From: Chloroflexota bacterium
Lineage (GTDB): Bacteria; Chloroflexota; Chloroflexia; QHBQ01; JADMIH01
NCBI GenBank assembly: GCA_015478675.1
Contig: JADMIH010000095.1
Location: forward strand, 1-14,585
DNA length: 14,585 nt
Direction of reading: 5' to 3'
The translations under genes were made by a program, and so were the position numbers. Positions 1 to 8,097 of this stretch are shown one piece after another (positions within the stretch are counted from its first letter, which is position 1; the number at the start of each line of letters is the position of its first letter). Below the pieces are notes generated by a model. That model was not told where the DNA came from, made no database searches, and saw nothing but the letters and a program-made list of their open reading frames with translations.

Positions 1-23
1 TAGTGGAAGGAAATAAAGACGAT

Positions 24-72
24 AAAAAACCACGATTAACGCAATAGGAGAGCTGCATTTTATCGTGGTTTT
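24..72 (-). terminator. Probable rho-independent terminator at left edge
   Basis: An 11-bp perfect inverted repeat (26-36 and 62-72, arm AAAACCACGAT on the plus strand) encloses a 25-nt loop. Read on the minus strand, the 3' arm runs into TTTTTT, as expected of an intrinsic terminator. It lies about 115 nt beyond the stop codon of the minus-strand Gly-rich gene ending at 188 and would end that transcript. The loop is longer than usual, and the repeat could also act for plus-strand transcription. Confidence 0.5.
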
Positions 73-187
73 GACTACAAAGATGGCGGGGCCTGGGGCG
101 TAGCGGTTGGAACAGCTCGTCGTGGTTGCGCATCATATCAAAATCTAGGCTGCCCACGCCGAGAGATGATCTTCCGCAGGCGCTGAA

Positions 188-502
188 CTATACCCCGACG
201 CCATTACCGCTTGTGCCGCCCAGGCCACTTGCGGTGCCTCCACCTGTAAGGTCCGCGCGCCCGGCATTCGTGCTACCAACGTCGGTGCCTGACATGCCTT
301 TGCCCCCTGTGCCCGCGCCTGGTACGTCGCTAAAGCTGCCTCTGGCCTCGCCTCCGCCCATTGCATCGGCCATGCCCCCGGTGCCTGTGCCGGTTGTGCT
401 ACCTACCGACCCTCCGTTGGCTACATCTTCCGCCGTGACCTCACCGCCAAGTCGTATTCCTGCGTCCCTGTCATCTTTGTCGCTCAACTCCTCACTCTCC
501 AT
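188..502 (-). CDS. Hypothetical Gly/Thr-rich acidic protein
   Basis: A 104-residue ORF of unknown function. The first ~30 residues are charged (EELSDKDDRD, then a GGEVTAEDV stretch). The rest is low complexity, rich in Gly, Thr, Ser and Asp with repeated TGTGG-like runs, and looks disordered. There is no signal peptide, no membrane segment and no recognisable domain. An in-frame stop lies directly before the ATG, and no good Shine-Dalgarno precedes it. A TTG five codons in has GGAGAG about 7 nt upstream and may be the real start. It follows the 525-986 gene by 22 nt in another frame, so the two could be one operon or one frameshifted gene. Its composition resembles the stress protein at 1174-2211, which hints at a related role without proving it. 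Low-complexity DNA here also opens a long antisense frame, so coding is likely but not certain. Confidence 0.45.
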   Translation of the reverse strand: MESEELSDKDDRDAGIRLGGEVTAEDVANGGSVGSTTGTGTGGMADAMGGGEARGSFSDVPGAGTGGKGMSGTDVGSTNAGRADLTGGGTASGLGGTSGNGVGV

Positions 503-524
503 TCAAGAATGTACTACTGTGCAT

Positions 525-986
525 TCACCTGTGCCCGGCGTCTCCACGATCAACATCGCCGTCCAGGTTCGCGTAGCTCATCGAGCCGCCTGGCCTTGCG
601 TCCTCAGTGGTGAGACTGCCTGTGTAACCGCCTAACGTCGAACCGGGGGCATCGCCCGTAACACTGCTTGCGTAATCACTGGTTGTTGTCATTGTATCGA
701 GATTTTCACGCATCGCCACTGCATCCGCCAGCTCTTCTGCACTTTCAGCGTCTACCACCTTGCCGGATGTGTCACCCGTTATCTCCTCTTCGACTTGCTC
801 CCCCAGACCTCCCATCTCCTCTGCTGTAGCAGCGCCAGCGAGCGCACCTGCCGCTCCGCTGCCCATGATTCCAGGCGTGGCCCCAACTACAGCGCTGCCT
901 GTCGCCGCCTCGGCTATATCTTCGCTATCGGGTTGCCCACCTGTATTTACCAGGGGGTCGCTGCTTGCCTGCTTCCCTCTGTCCAT
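525..986 (-). CDS. Hypothetical acidic protein with short glycine-zipper stretch
   Basis: A 153-residue acidic protein that I cannot assign to a family. The N-terminus is polar. Residues ~28-55 form a Gly/Ala-rich semi-hydrophobic stretch (GSAVVGATPGIMGSGAAGA) like a glycine zipper. After that come Glu-rich segments (GEQVEEEITGD, DAESAEELADAVAMRENLD) and a Ser/Thr/Gly-rich tail. The ATG at 986 has GGAG 7 nt upstream, which supports the start. It lies downstream of the 17M-like stress gene, from which a terminator at 1120-1145 separates it, so it probably has its own promoter. The next gene starts 22 nt after its stop. The family resemblance to glycine-zipper stress proteins is by composition only. 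Confidence 0.55.
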   Translation of the reverse strand: MDRGKQASSDPLVNTGGQPDSEDIAEAATGSAVVGATPGIMGSGAAGALAGAATAEEMGGLGEQVEEEITGDTSGKVVDAESAEELADAVAMRENLDTMTTTSDYASSVTGDAPGSTLGGYTGSLTTEDARPGGSMSYANLDGDVDRGDAGHR

Positions 987-1119
987 GAGAAATCTCCATC
1001 TGAGGCTTATTGAAAGGTTCTGTATCCGGCTCAGGCCGGTTTACGGTAAAGGAGCAAGCCGCATGCCATGCCTACCTTGCTGTTTGGGCCGTATCCCCTG
1101 GCCTGCCGTCAACCTAACG

Positions 1120-1145
1120 AAAAGAGAGGGCATTGCTACCCTCTC
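1120..1145 (-). terminator. Rho-independent terminator of the 17M-like gene
   Basis: On the minus strand a 7-bp stem GAGAGGG / CCCTCTC (arms 1139-1145 and 1124-1130) with an 8-nt loop is followed directly by TTTTC. It begins 28 nt after the stop codon of the stress-protein gene ending at 1174 and is placed to end its transcript. Confidence 0.7.
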
Positions 1146-1173
1146 CTTCTGATCTTTGCCACTCACCGGGAGA

Positions 1174-2211
1174 TTAGTATGTTCCGGTGCTGCCTTCATT
1201 CGTGGTAGTGTCGGTTTTGACATTATGTGTTGTGTGGTCGTGGGTTGTCATGTCATTATGTGTTGTCGCGTCGTCAACTGCTGTGCCTTCGGTGGCGTCA
1301 GCCGCTGTGTCACTTACGCCCTTACCGGCGCCCGCGCCAACCGCGCCGCCGATGGCGGCGCCAACGCCCATACCCACCGGGCCGCCGACAGCACCGAGAG
1401 CTGCACCTGTGGCTGCCCCAGCTACGCCGCCGCCCGCGCTACCTACTTCCTCGCCAGCGTCGTCGCCCTTGGCAGCCCCTGCTGCGCCAGCGCCGGCCAG
1501 ACCACCGATTGCAGCACCGAGGCCTGTGCCCAGAGGCCCTGCAACGGCAGTGCCGATCAGCGCGCCTGCGGCTGCTCCACCTGCGCCACCCGCAGCTTCG
1601 GTAGCCACACCTGACGTGCCATGGGCATGGTCCGTTGTGCCCATGTTTGTGCCTGTGCTTGTTGTGGTTGTGCTTCCATAGCGGAAGTCAGGGTTGTTGT
1701 ACATGGCGGCGTCGTTGCGGATGTCGCGTGCGCCGTTGCTGTTGAGTACATTTTGGGCCATAGCTTCCTGGCCGTTCGGGACGCGAGCCGTTACGAGCAC
1801 ACCGCCGCGCTCAACGCCTGTCTGGTATACACGTGCTTCTTCCTCAGGTACGCCAGCGTCCACCAACGCACCAATGAGGCCACCGGCTGCCGCGCCGATG
1901 CCCGCGCCCACGAGGGTAGTGGCCAAAGGGCCTGCTGCCACAACAGGGCCAACACCGGGGATAGCGAGTGCGCCGATGCCTACGAGAAGGCCCGCCAGGC
2001 CCCCAAGTACGCCTCCCCCGACCGCGCCCGTAACTGCGCCGCCCCCACCAGTGTCTGTGGTGGTAACATCGGTGCCCATAGTTGTGCCTGTCGCATCCGC
2101 TGTTCGCATCGCGACGCCAATATCATTAGCATTGATTCCGCTGCTGCGGAGCTGCTGTACTGCCATTTGTGCTTGAGAGGTATTGTCAAACAATCCTACC
2201 ACTGTTCCCAT
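1174..2211 (-). CDS. General stress protein 17M (YflT)-like protein with two glycine-zipper blocks
   Basis: About 345 residues. The N-terminus (VVGLFDNTSQAQMAVQQLR, then GINANDIGV) matches the start of YflT/general stress protein 17M-like domains. The second half of that fold returns at ~125-165 (EEEARVYQTGVERGGVLV, then ending NGARDIR). Between the halves, ~55-118 is a long hydrophobic Gly/Ala stretch. A second glycine-zipper block spans ~203-297, and the tail (~313-340) is rich in Thr, Asp and His. Such proteins are usually stress-induced and may associate with membranes, but the biochemical role is unknown. I chose the ATG at 2211: GGAGG (2220-2224) lies 8 nt upstream, while the ATG at 2226 has only a distant GGAG. 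The latter would add five residues. The gene stands alone, with lon upstream and its own terminator downstream. The two zipper blocks suggest internal duplication. Confidence 0.8.
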   Translation of the reverse strand: MGTVVGLFDNTSQAQMAVQQLRSSGINANDIGVAMRTADATGTTMGTDVTTTDTGGGGAVTGAVGGGVLGGLAGLLVGIGALAIPGVGPVVAAGPLATTLVGAGIGAAAGGLIGALVDAGVPEEEARVYQTGVERGGVLVTARVPNGQEAMAQNVLNSNGARDIRNDAAMYNNPDFRYGSTTTTSTGTNMGTTDHAHGTSGVATEAAGGAGGAAAGALIGTAVAGPLGTGLGAAIGGLAGAGAAGAAKGDDAGEEVGSAGGGVAGAATGAALGAVGGPVGMGVGAAIGGAVGAGAGKGVSDTAADATEGTAVDDATTHNDMTTHDHTTHNVKTDTTTNEGSTGTY

Positions 2212-2281
2212 CTTAGTGTCCTCCATGAAATCAAAGTCTATTTGTGTCTCCTACGCCCTTTTCTCACCGCGTGAGACGGGT

Positions 2282-2298
2282 TAGCGTGCGGCACGCTA
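2282..2298. promoter_or_regulatory. Short palindrome upstream of the stress gene
   Basis: An 8-bp inverted repeat TAGCGTGC / GCACGCTA with a 1-nt centre lies ~71 nt upstream of the stress-protein start, in the 200-bp gap after lon. It is perfect and too compact for a normal terminator without a T run, so it may be an operator for the minus-strand gene. No convincing -35/-10 pair was found near it. Confidence 0.3.
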
Positions 2299-2411
2299 GC
2301 ATAGTGCACGAACTGTGCCATGCCTTCACGCCAGGGAGCCACGAGTTACGGTCTGCGCATTAGCGGTAAGCTGGCAGATAAGCAGAGAGCTAACGTTCGA
2401 TAGATTGTAAA

Positions 2412-4859
2412 TTACGGCGCTCGACGTGGGAACGTTGCAGCCAGCACTTCGTCCATGTTATCCGCGAAGATCACTTCTAGCTCGTCCACTATCTCGGCGG
2501 GTATCTCGTCCAGGTCGCGGCGGTTCCCTGCGGGCAGGATAACTCTGTCGATACCGGCTCGGCGTGCCGCGAGCACCTTTTCCTTGACGCCGCCTACGGG
2601 CAGCACGCGCCCTGTGAGAGTGATTTCACCTGACATTGCCAGGTTGCCTGGCACGGGGGTCTCTGTCAGGAGCGACACCAGCGCGACAGCCACCGTAACG
2701 CCTGCTGAAGGACCGTCTTTTGACACAGCGCCGGAAGGTATATGCAGGTGAATATCACGCTGGTTGTAGAAATCCGCATCTATGCCCAGGCTCTCAGCCC
2801 GCGATCTGACAAAGGAAAGCGCCGCCTGCGCCGACTCGCGCATCACTTCGCCAAGCTGACCTGTGATCGTCAACGTTTTGTCGCCCGGCATCATAATTAC
2901 CTCTACGTGCATTACATCGCCGCCCACAGGCGTCCAGAAAAGACCCGTCACCACTCCCGGCTGGTCGGTTGATAGAGGCTCCTCCGGCAGAAAACGCGGC
3001 GTACCGAGCACCTCGGAGATGAAAGTGGCGTTTGCCCGATACGGCCTGCCTCCTCCGCCGTCTTGCGCCACTGATGTAGCGATCCGCCTACATACAGTGG
3101 CGATCTCGCGCTCTAGCTGGCGAACTCCTGCCTCGCGGGTGTAGCTCCTGTTTATCTCCAGCAGAGCTTCCGGCTCCCACTCAACGTCGCTCCCTTCGAG
3201 CGCGTGCCATTCCATCTGCCTCGGCACGATGTGGTGTATAGCTATTTGCAGCTTCTCTTCTTCTGTGTAGCCCGATAATGCTATCACCTCCAGGCGGTCG
3301 CGCAACGCCTCCGGCACAGCATCCAGCGTATTCGCTGTAGCGATGAAGAATACGCATGATATGTCGAATGGGACGTTGATATAGTGGTCTACAAACTCGC
3401 GCTGCTGCTCCGGGTCGAGCACATCGAGCAGAGCTGCTGTGGGGTCGCCTGCCCCCTTTGAGCCGACCTTATCAAGCTCATCGAGCATCATCACGGGCTG
3501 GCTGCTCCCCAAACGCGTGAGAGATTGTACAATGCGACCCGGCATCGCCCCCATGTACGTCTGCCTGTGCCCGCGTATCTCAGCTTCGTCACTCATCCCG
3601 CCCAGCGAAATCCTTACGAACGGTCTGTCGAGCGCTTCAGCGATTGAGCGCCCAAGCGAAGTCTTGCCCACGCCCGGTGGACCGACGAGGCAAAGCACGG
3701 GCTGTGTAGGCGCTGTGCCAGACCCCACTGCGGTTGTGCCGCAGATGTCGGGCGCTCCTACAGCCCGCTCGCGCTTGAGCTTGCGCACAGCGAGATGTTC
3801 AATGATTCGCCCCTTTATATCAGCCAGTCCGTAGTGATCACGGTCAAGAATGGCACGGGCGCGGTCGAGGTCAATATCCGGCTCCGCGCTGCCCTGCCAG
3901 GGAAGGTCGGCCAGGGCTTGCAGGTAAGTACGCACCATACTGTATTCGGGCGATGCGCTGCTGAGGGTGCTCAGGCGTTCAAGTTCGCGCTCTGCGACCT
4001 GTGCTGCCTCCACCGGCAGATGCACCGCCCGTAACTTACTCTCAAGCTCCAGGCGGTCGGTTGATATCTGCTCATTTGACGCCAGGCGCGAAGTCCCCCT
4101 TGCAGAGGCAACTGCTTCGCGCTGCTCTTCGTTTCTCATATTTAGCTGACGGGTCGCGCTTAGTTCGTGCGCTTTGGCTAGAAGGGTAAGCAGATGCAAC
4201 AACCTCGCCTGCGTGCTGCTAATCTCAAGAATCGCCTGGCGACCTGCCGAGCTTATGGGGATTGTCGCCGCCACCAGGTAGGCCAGGTCAGAGAGATTAT
4301 CCGTATTGTCGAGCACTGGCAAGAGCTGCTCCGCCGCCTGAGAATCGCTCGCTAACAACCCTCTGTAGAGGCTCCTCACCTGCTCCGCAAGCTGCTCCAG
4401 CCCCTCGCCCTCTTCCTCATCTTCCTTGAGGATTTCTACATGAGCTGTCACGTGCGGTTCCCACTGCTCAACGCGCACTAATCGAACGCGCTTTATCCCC
4501 TCGGCGGTGACATCTATCAGTCCCTCCAGTCCGGGCGTAATACGGCTGAGGCGCGCCAGTGTGCCGACTGAATAGAGGTCGCTGTCGGTGGGTGCAAGGG
4601 AGCCTTTGTCTTTCTGCAGGAAGAGCGCTACGAGGCCGTCCCCTCGCTGCGCGGCTTGAAACAGGCTTTCTGCTTGCTCACCTCGGAGCGTAAGTGGGTA
4701 TACCGACCTGGGGAAGATGATGTTCTCAACCAGAGGAAGAAGGGGTGCTTCTATCATTCCGGCCAGCTTGCCCGCTGCTTCACCGCTGGGCGATGCGAGT
4801 GCCTGAGAAATAGCCTGGGGCATCGCCGGCGAAATGGGTTGATCCTCCACTTCTTTCAC
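2412..4859 (-). CDS. lon: ATP-dependent protease Lon
   Basis: An 815-residue LonA protease, the AAA+ enzyme that degrades misfolded and regulatory proteins in the cytoplasm, working as a hexamer. The N-terminal substrate-binding LAN domain is at ~37-235 (starting LPLVENIIFPRSVYPL), then a helical linker. The AAA+ module has Walker A GPPGVGKT at 393-400 and Walker B VMMLDE at 456-461. The C-terminal protease domain has the catalytic Ser718 in KDGPSAG and Lys761 in GGVKEK, 43 residues apart as in E. coli Lon. Length is normal. One oddity is ~17 extra Gly/Ala/Thr-rich residues with a Cys just before Walker A (~365-386). The start is a GTG at 4859; the GTG three codons later has a better-spaced AGGTGA and may be the true start. 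It is divergent from the GT-C gene. No heat-shock operator was recognised in the 199-bp gap. Confidence 0.97.
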   Translation of the reverse strand: MKEVEDQPISPAMPQAISQALASPSGEAAGKLAGMIEAPLLPLVENIIFPRSVYPLTLRGEQAESLFQAAQRGDGLVALFLQKDKGSLAPTDSDLYSVGTLARLSRITPGLEGLIDVTAEGIKRVRLVRVEQWEPHVTAHVEILKEDEEEGEGLEQLAEQVRSLYRGLLASDSQAAEQLLPVLDNTDNLSDLAYLVAATIPISSAGRQAILEISSTQARLLHLLTLLAKAHELSATRQLNMRNEEQREAVASARGTSRLASNEQISTDRLELESKLRAVHLPVEAAQVAERELERLSTLSSASPEYSMVRTYLQALADLPWQGSAEPDIDLDRARAILDRDHYGLADIKGRIIEHLAVRKLKRERAVGAPDICGTTAVGSGTAPTQPVLCLVGPPGVGKTSLGRSIAEALDRPFVRISLGGMSDEAEIRGHRQTYMGAMPGRIVQSLTRLGSSQPVMMLDELDKVGSKGAGDPTAALLDVLDPEQQREFVDHYINVPFDISCVFFIATANTLDAVPEALRDRLEVIALSGYTEEEKLQIAIHHIVPRQMEWHALEGSDVEWEPEALLEINRSYTREAGVRQLEREIATVCRRIATSVAQDGGGGRPYRANATFISEVLGTPRFLPEEPLSTDQPGVVTGLFWTPVGGDVMHVEVIMMPGDKTLTITGQLGEVMRESAQAALSFVRSRAESLGIDADFYNQRDIHLHIPSGAVSKDGPSAGVTVAVALVSLLTETPVPGNLAMSGEITLTGRVLPVGGVKEKVLAARRAGIDRVILPAGNRRDLDEIPAEIVDELEVIFADNMDEVLAATFPRRAP

Positions 4860-5058
4860 CTACTTCCATCTGGATACTAATAAGGAGCGTCCTGCTGCAT
4901 CCGGCGTTACGTTCCACAACCTTTCAAGCCGGGCGGTATTAGTACCATACTTCAGTTGCAGTTACTATGCCACGCTGTAGAGCGAAGTAATCTTGCAGCG
5001 GGCCGTACCACTACGTTTCTCCTTTCACGCGTCCACCTGATCTTGCACGCTCGCTGCA

Positions 5059-7269
5059 ATGAGGGAATTTGACAATGTCAGCCTCGCCTTCTATAATCAT
5101 GCAGCAAAGGTGAGTAAGCTTTATTCACTCCTCTCTTCGGGCAGCAATCTATTGTATGATATACGGCACACGGACTCTTCTGTAAGCGCCACGACACCCC
5201 CTCAAAAGCGCTACAACTCCGAAAAGCAAGCAGCGATTCCCACAGGGTATATTCTTCTCGGTCTGCTGATAACGGCCCTGGCAGCGTGCCTGCTATACAT
5301 AGGAACGCTACAGCAATACTTTGTCGCTGACGACTTTATCTTCCTCCAACAGCTTCGCTTTGTTCAGCCCCATTTTGCTGATAGCTTCGTCTACTTTGGG
5401 CGCGATTGGGGCATGGGCGCGGACTTTTACCGGCCTCTCACCCGTCTGCTCTGGGCAGCCGAGTACTCTTTCTTTGGAGAAAACGCACCCGGCTGGCACC
5501 TCACGGGATTGCTCTTATACAGCCTGAACTCGTCTCTCGTCTTTCTACTTGCCTGGCGGCTGTCGAGGCGCTTGACGGTCGCCATTGTGTCGGGCTTCAT
5601 ATTTGTGGCTCACCCTTCTCATGCAGAAACCGTTAGTTGGGTCTCCAACCAATCGGACCTGCTGGTTGGAATCTTCTCCCTTGTGGCGACCCTTTGCTAC
5701 TTTCAAGCTGTACTACCTCAGCGCCGCCCTTCGAGAGGCCGGCTTATGATTAGCTACGCCTCAGCGCTTGTATTCTTCTTTCTTGCGCTCCTCAGCAAGG
5801 AGTCCGCGACAGCTTTCTTCCTGATTCCACTGACTGCCGACCTGATCTTTGGCGCTGGACTTTTCAGGCGCGACCCGTGGGGGCCGCGCTTATATGCCTG
5901 GCTGCGCCTGCTACTTCGGCAACTTCCTTTCCTCGCTCTTCTCCTGGTCTATTTATCACTGCGTGTGAATGCGCTCGGTGGAGTTGGTGGATACAACCCC
6001 GATAGCGCTACTTTTGTGCCGCTGGACGTTTTCGCCCGCTCCTATGCCAACTGGCTCCTTATGCCTTTAGGATCGGATCTTCTTGTGCCTCTACTTCTCG
6101 CTATCGCAGCGGTATCTGCCACCGCCTTTTTTATCCTGGGCAGCGCCTGGCTCTCGGCGCGCCTGCGCGATGCTGCTCGCGCATGGCGTTCGCCCCTTAT
6201 CCGCACAGCCTTTTTCGGCATATGTTGGCTTCTCCTCTTTCTTCTGCCAACGATTACTACACCGCCGAGCGTTCGCTTTGTTTACCTTTCAACCACGGGG
6301 CTGTCTATTCTGGCGGCGGCCTTGCTCACTCCTATGGTTGCCTCTGGGTGGTCACTGCGGCATTTATCGGGGCCCGCTCACGGTAAATGGGCGTGGAGTA
6401 GTGCCGCCCTTGTAAAGCTGCTTGTGCTTGCCGCGCTCTTGCTGACCTCTACCCTGAGCACCCTTGGCCAGGCGGATTACTGGCTGCGGGCGGGCCAAAC
6501 GGCACAATCCCTCTTGCGCCAGATTCACAACCTGCGACCAGACCTCGTCAACTACTCCTATATCTACGCGGCTGCACTGCCCGAAGCCAACGAAGAAGCT
6601 CTCATTTTCCGCACAGGCTTCCCGCAGGCAATTCAGCTTATCTATGATAATGCTACGATACAGGGTATCTCCGTCCCCAGCTTTCCGGTTGTTGAGCAGC
6701 ACCTGAGCCAGGCGTATTTTGTTCAGTACAAAGACGGCAGCATGGTGGTGCGTGACGACCTTGTGCGGGCTTTGCAGGAGCGCAACACCAAGATAAAAAA
6801 AGGTGTGGCGCGGCCTTATCTTAGTTGGGATTTCACTACAATGCCGCAAAGTCCACCTATCTCCCCTTTCGCCGGCTGGAGGCTGGCAAGGGGCAGTGGC
6901 TTGACGCTCAATAACAATGGCCTTATCGTGGCGGCGGGAAGCGGCGCGGTTTTGAGCAGCCCACCGCTCCGCCTCCCTGCTCCCATGCTGGGCGACTTTC
7001 AGGTGAGCTTGCGAGTAGCCTCGGGCGGTGCCACAACAGACAAAGTGCTCGTGGTGCGCTGGCTTGTAAGCACCCCGGCGGGCGACGTTGAGAGGACCAG
7101 CACACCTTTAGATGTGAAATCGGACGGTAAGCTACACAGTTACAAGATCAAGCCGCCCGATATGACCGCCTTCTTCTACAACGACATCGTAAGTCGGCTA
7201 CGGTTAGATATATCCTCCGCGCTCCCCGGTGTGGTAATCCAGCAGGCGGCACTTTATCGCCTGCCTTGA
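5059..7269 (+). CDS. GT-C-type membrane glycosyltransferase-like protein (TMTC-like)
   Basis: Up to 736 residues, an integral membrane protein resembling GT-C glycosyltransferases of the PMT/TMTC type, which move sugars from lipid-linked donors to acceptors outside the membrane. The first helix is at ~63-83, followed by an outer loop with the acidic pair ADDF (90-93) and FYRPLTRLLW (123-132). HPSHAETVSWVSNQSDLL (185-202) is close to the HP.H.E.V.W...R.DLL signature of TMTC proteins. LLSKES follows at 244-249. About ten more helices run to ~475. The last ~250 residues are soluble, with a probable beta-sandwich at the end. Substrate and acceptor are unknown. The ATG at 5059 has no Shine-Dalgarno, and a perfect promoter (5069-5097) lies inside the first 13 codons. 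The real start is therefore probably GTG 5110 or TTG 5152, which would still keep every helix. Confidence 0.85.
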   Translation: MREFDNVSLAFYNHAAKVSKLYSLLSSGSNLLYDIRHTDSSVSATTPPQKRYNSEKQAAIPTGYILLGLLITALAACLLYIGTLQQYFVADDFIFLQQLRFVQPHFADSFVYFGRDWGMGADFYRPLTRLLWAAEYSFFGENAPGWHLTGLLLYSLNSSLVFLLAWRLSRRLTVAIVSGFIFVAHPSHAETVSWVSNQSDLLVGIFSLVATLCYFQAVLPQRRPSRGRLMISYASALVFFFLALLSKESATAFFLIPLTADLIFGAGLFRRDPWGPRLYAWLRLLLRQLPFLALLLVYLSLRVNALGGVGGYNPDSATFVPLDVFARSYANWLLMPLGSDLLVPLLLAIAAVSATAFFILGSAWLSARLRDAARAWRSPLIRTAFFGICWLLLFLLPTITTPPSVRFVYLSTTGLSILAAALLTPMVASGWSLRHLSGPAHGKWAWSSAALVKLLVLAALLLTSTLSTLGQADYWLRAGQTAQSLLRQIHNLRPDLVNYSYIYAAALPEANEEALIFRTGFPQAIQLIYDNATIQGISVPSFPVVEQHLSQAYFVQYKDGSMVVRDDLVRALQERNTKIKKGVARPYLSWDFTTMPQSPPISPFAGWRLARGSGLTLNNNGLIVAAGSGAVLSSPPLRLPAPMLGDFQVSLRVASGGATTDKVLVVRWLVSTPAGDVERTSTPLDVKSDGKLHSYKIKPPDMTAFFYNDIVSRLRLDISSALPGVVIQQAALYRLP
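5069..5097 (+). promoter_or_regulatory. Perfect sigma70-type promoter
   Basis: TTGACA at 5069-5074, a 17-nt spacer and TATAAT at 5092-5097 match the consensus at all 12 positions. Transcription would start near 5104. It is oriented toward the GT-C membrane gene and lies downstream of the first ATG of its ORF, so the start codon used must be further in. Confidence 0.8.
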
Positions 7270-7309
7270 TGTAGTTGTGGGGTAAGCCAGGCCCGCAGGC
7301 GCGGTAAAG

Positions 7310-7807
7310 CTATAGGTGTAAAGAGGCGATGGGCGCATCTACCTTCTCTGACTCCTCAAGGGCCGTCGCGCTATACAGGCCCTCGTCTTCTACCCACCGC
7401 AGCAGCACGCACAGCCGTAATTCCGATATGCTCTTCTCTTTCGGCAATTCCACAATCAGATCACCGCGTAACGAGGGTACAGGCTCCGGCACGGCCAACT
7501 CGGTATCGCGGCAGAGCGCTAGCAGATAGACCACCTCCGAATAGAGTTCCGCGAGGCTCTGACTTTCACGGTATATCTTGAGGACGAACTGCGCTCCGGC
7601 AATCCGGCCCAAGTAGGGGTGAACCGCACAAGCGCTTTCTGCGGGTACCGTGACGCGAAAGATTGTAGGCTCAAAGGTCGAATGCTCAGTATCGCTCAGC
7701 AGATCAAGCTCCGCCTCGCTGAGGCCGTACTTATCAAGTGCTTCCTCTGCTAATCTCCACTGGATTTTCCCTGTGCCAAGCTGTGCTATCTCTTCGTAGC
7801 TCTTCAT
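7310..7807 (-). pseudogene. N-terminal fragment of an aminoglycoside phosphotransferase/homoserine kinase-type protein
   Basis: A 165-residue ORF that looks like the N-lobe of the phosphotransferase (APH) superfamily. DKYGLSEAELDLLSDTEHSTF is followed by FVLKIYR (74-80, with the probable ATP-binding Lys77), the helix YSEVVYLLALCRDTELAVPEPVP, and LRLCVLLRWVED as the hinge. It stops at ...PIASLHL, about where the family's N-lobe ends. The catalytic loop (HxD) and metal-binding Asp of the C-lobe are absent, and there is no room for them before the convergent membrane gene 40 nt away. Full-length relatives are about twice as long. The start is well supported: ATG at 7807 with GAGG 7 nt upstream. 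It may be a decaying gene, or a stand-alone N-lobe protein that is still expressed. Kinase activity is not expected. Confidence 0.65.
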
Positions 7808-7866
7808 CTTTTTTCCTCTTGCTCTATCGGGTAGATTTCTCCACCTTCTAAATGTGGTATAAAGCG

Positions 7867-7900
7867 CGAAAAGGCCGGGGTGTCTACACCCTCGGCCTTT
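7867..7900 (-). terminator. Strong GC-rich hairpin, second of two tandem terminators
   Basis: A stem AAGGCCG(A)GGGTG / CACCCCGGCCTT with one bulged base and a TAGA loop is followed on the minus strand by TTCGCG. It lies 40 nt below the hairpin at 7941-7974 and just upstream of the truncated kinase. The plus-strand tail (TTTGCTTTC) is also pyrimidine-rich, so it may work both ways. Confidence 0.5.
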
Positions 7901-7940
7901 GCTTTCTCACTCGCCGTACGCGCAAGCGATATTGGGCAAT

Positions 7941-7974
7941 AAAAAGCCGTGGGTGCTGGAGAAGCGTCCACGGC
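7941..7974 (-). terminator. Rho-independent terminator of the short transcription unit
   Basis: On the minus strand GCCGTGG, a 15-nt loop and CCACGGC are followed at once by TTTTTATTG. This is a standard intrinsic terminator and closes the short unit that starts near 8136. Confidence 0.75.
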
Positions 7975-7998
7975 CAGTTGGTTACATAAGTTAGAACC

Positions 7999-8097
7999 CT
8001 AACTGAAAGCGGACAGACTCCTCCCCTGCGCAGGAAGCCCTGTAGGCGGGACCCTGTGGACTTCGGTGAGGTGTATTACAAAGTTATCTGTGGACAT
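7999..8097 (-). CDS. Possible 32-residue peptide
   Basis: A small ORF starting MSTDNFVIHLTEVHRVPP and ending LSAFS, the only sizeable frame in the short minus-strand transcript. AGGAG (8110-8114) lies 12 nt upstream of the ATG, longer than ideal. The stop codon falls inside a hairpin (7989-8004), and a terminator follows. It has no hydrophobic segment, so it is not a type I toxin-like peptide. It has no Cys and no recognised precursor-peptide motif. Function unknown; it may be a chance frame in a small RNA. Confidence 0.35.
   Translation of the reverse strand: MSTDNFVIHLTEVHRVPPTGLPAQGRSLSAFS

Noticed and set aside
126..2274. Long plus-strand frames (126-635, 1187-1681, 1621-2274) rich in Pro/Arg/Cys
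   Set aside because: They are antisense to Gly/Ala/Thr-rich minus-strand genes whose codons avoid stops on both strands; composition is unnatural and there is no ribosome-binding site.
4860..5058. Heat-shock operator (CIRCE or HAIR) or clear promoter for lon
   Set aside because: No matching inverted repeats and no convincing -35/-10 pair on the minus strand were found.
6364..6849. Minus-strand ORF of 161 codons
   Set aside because: Antisense to the soluble part of the GT-C protein, whose reading frame is continuous and family-like.
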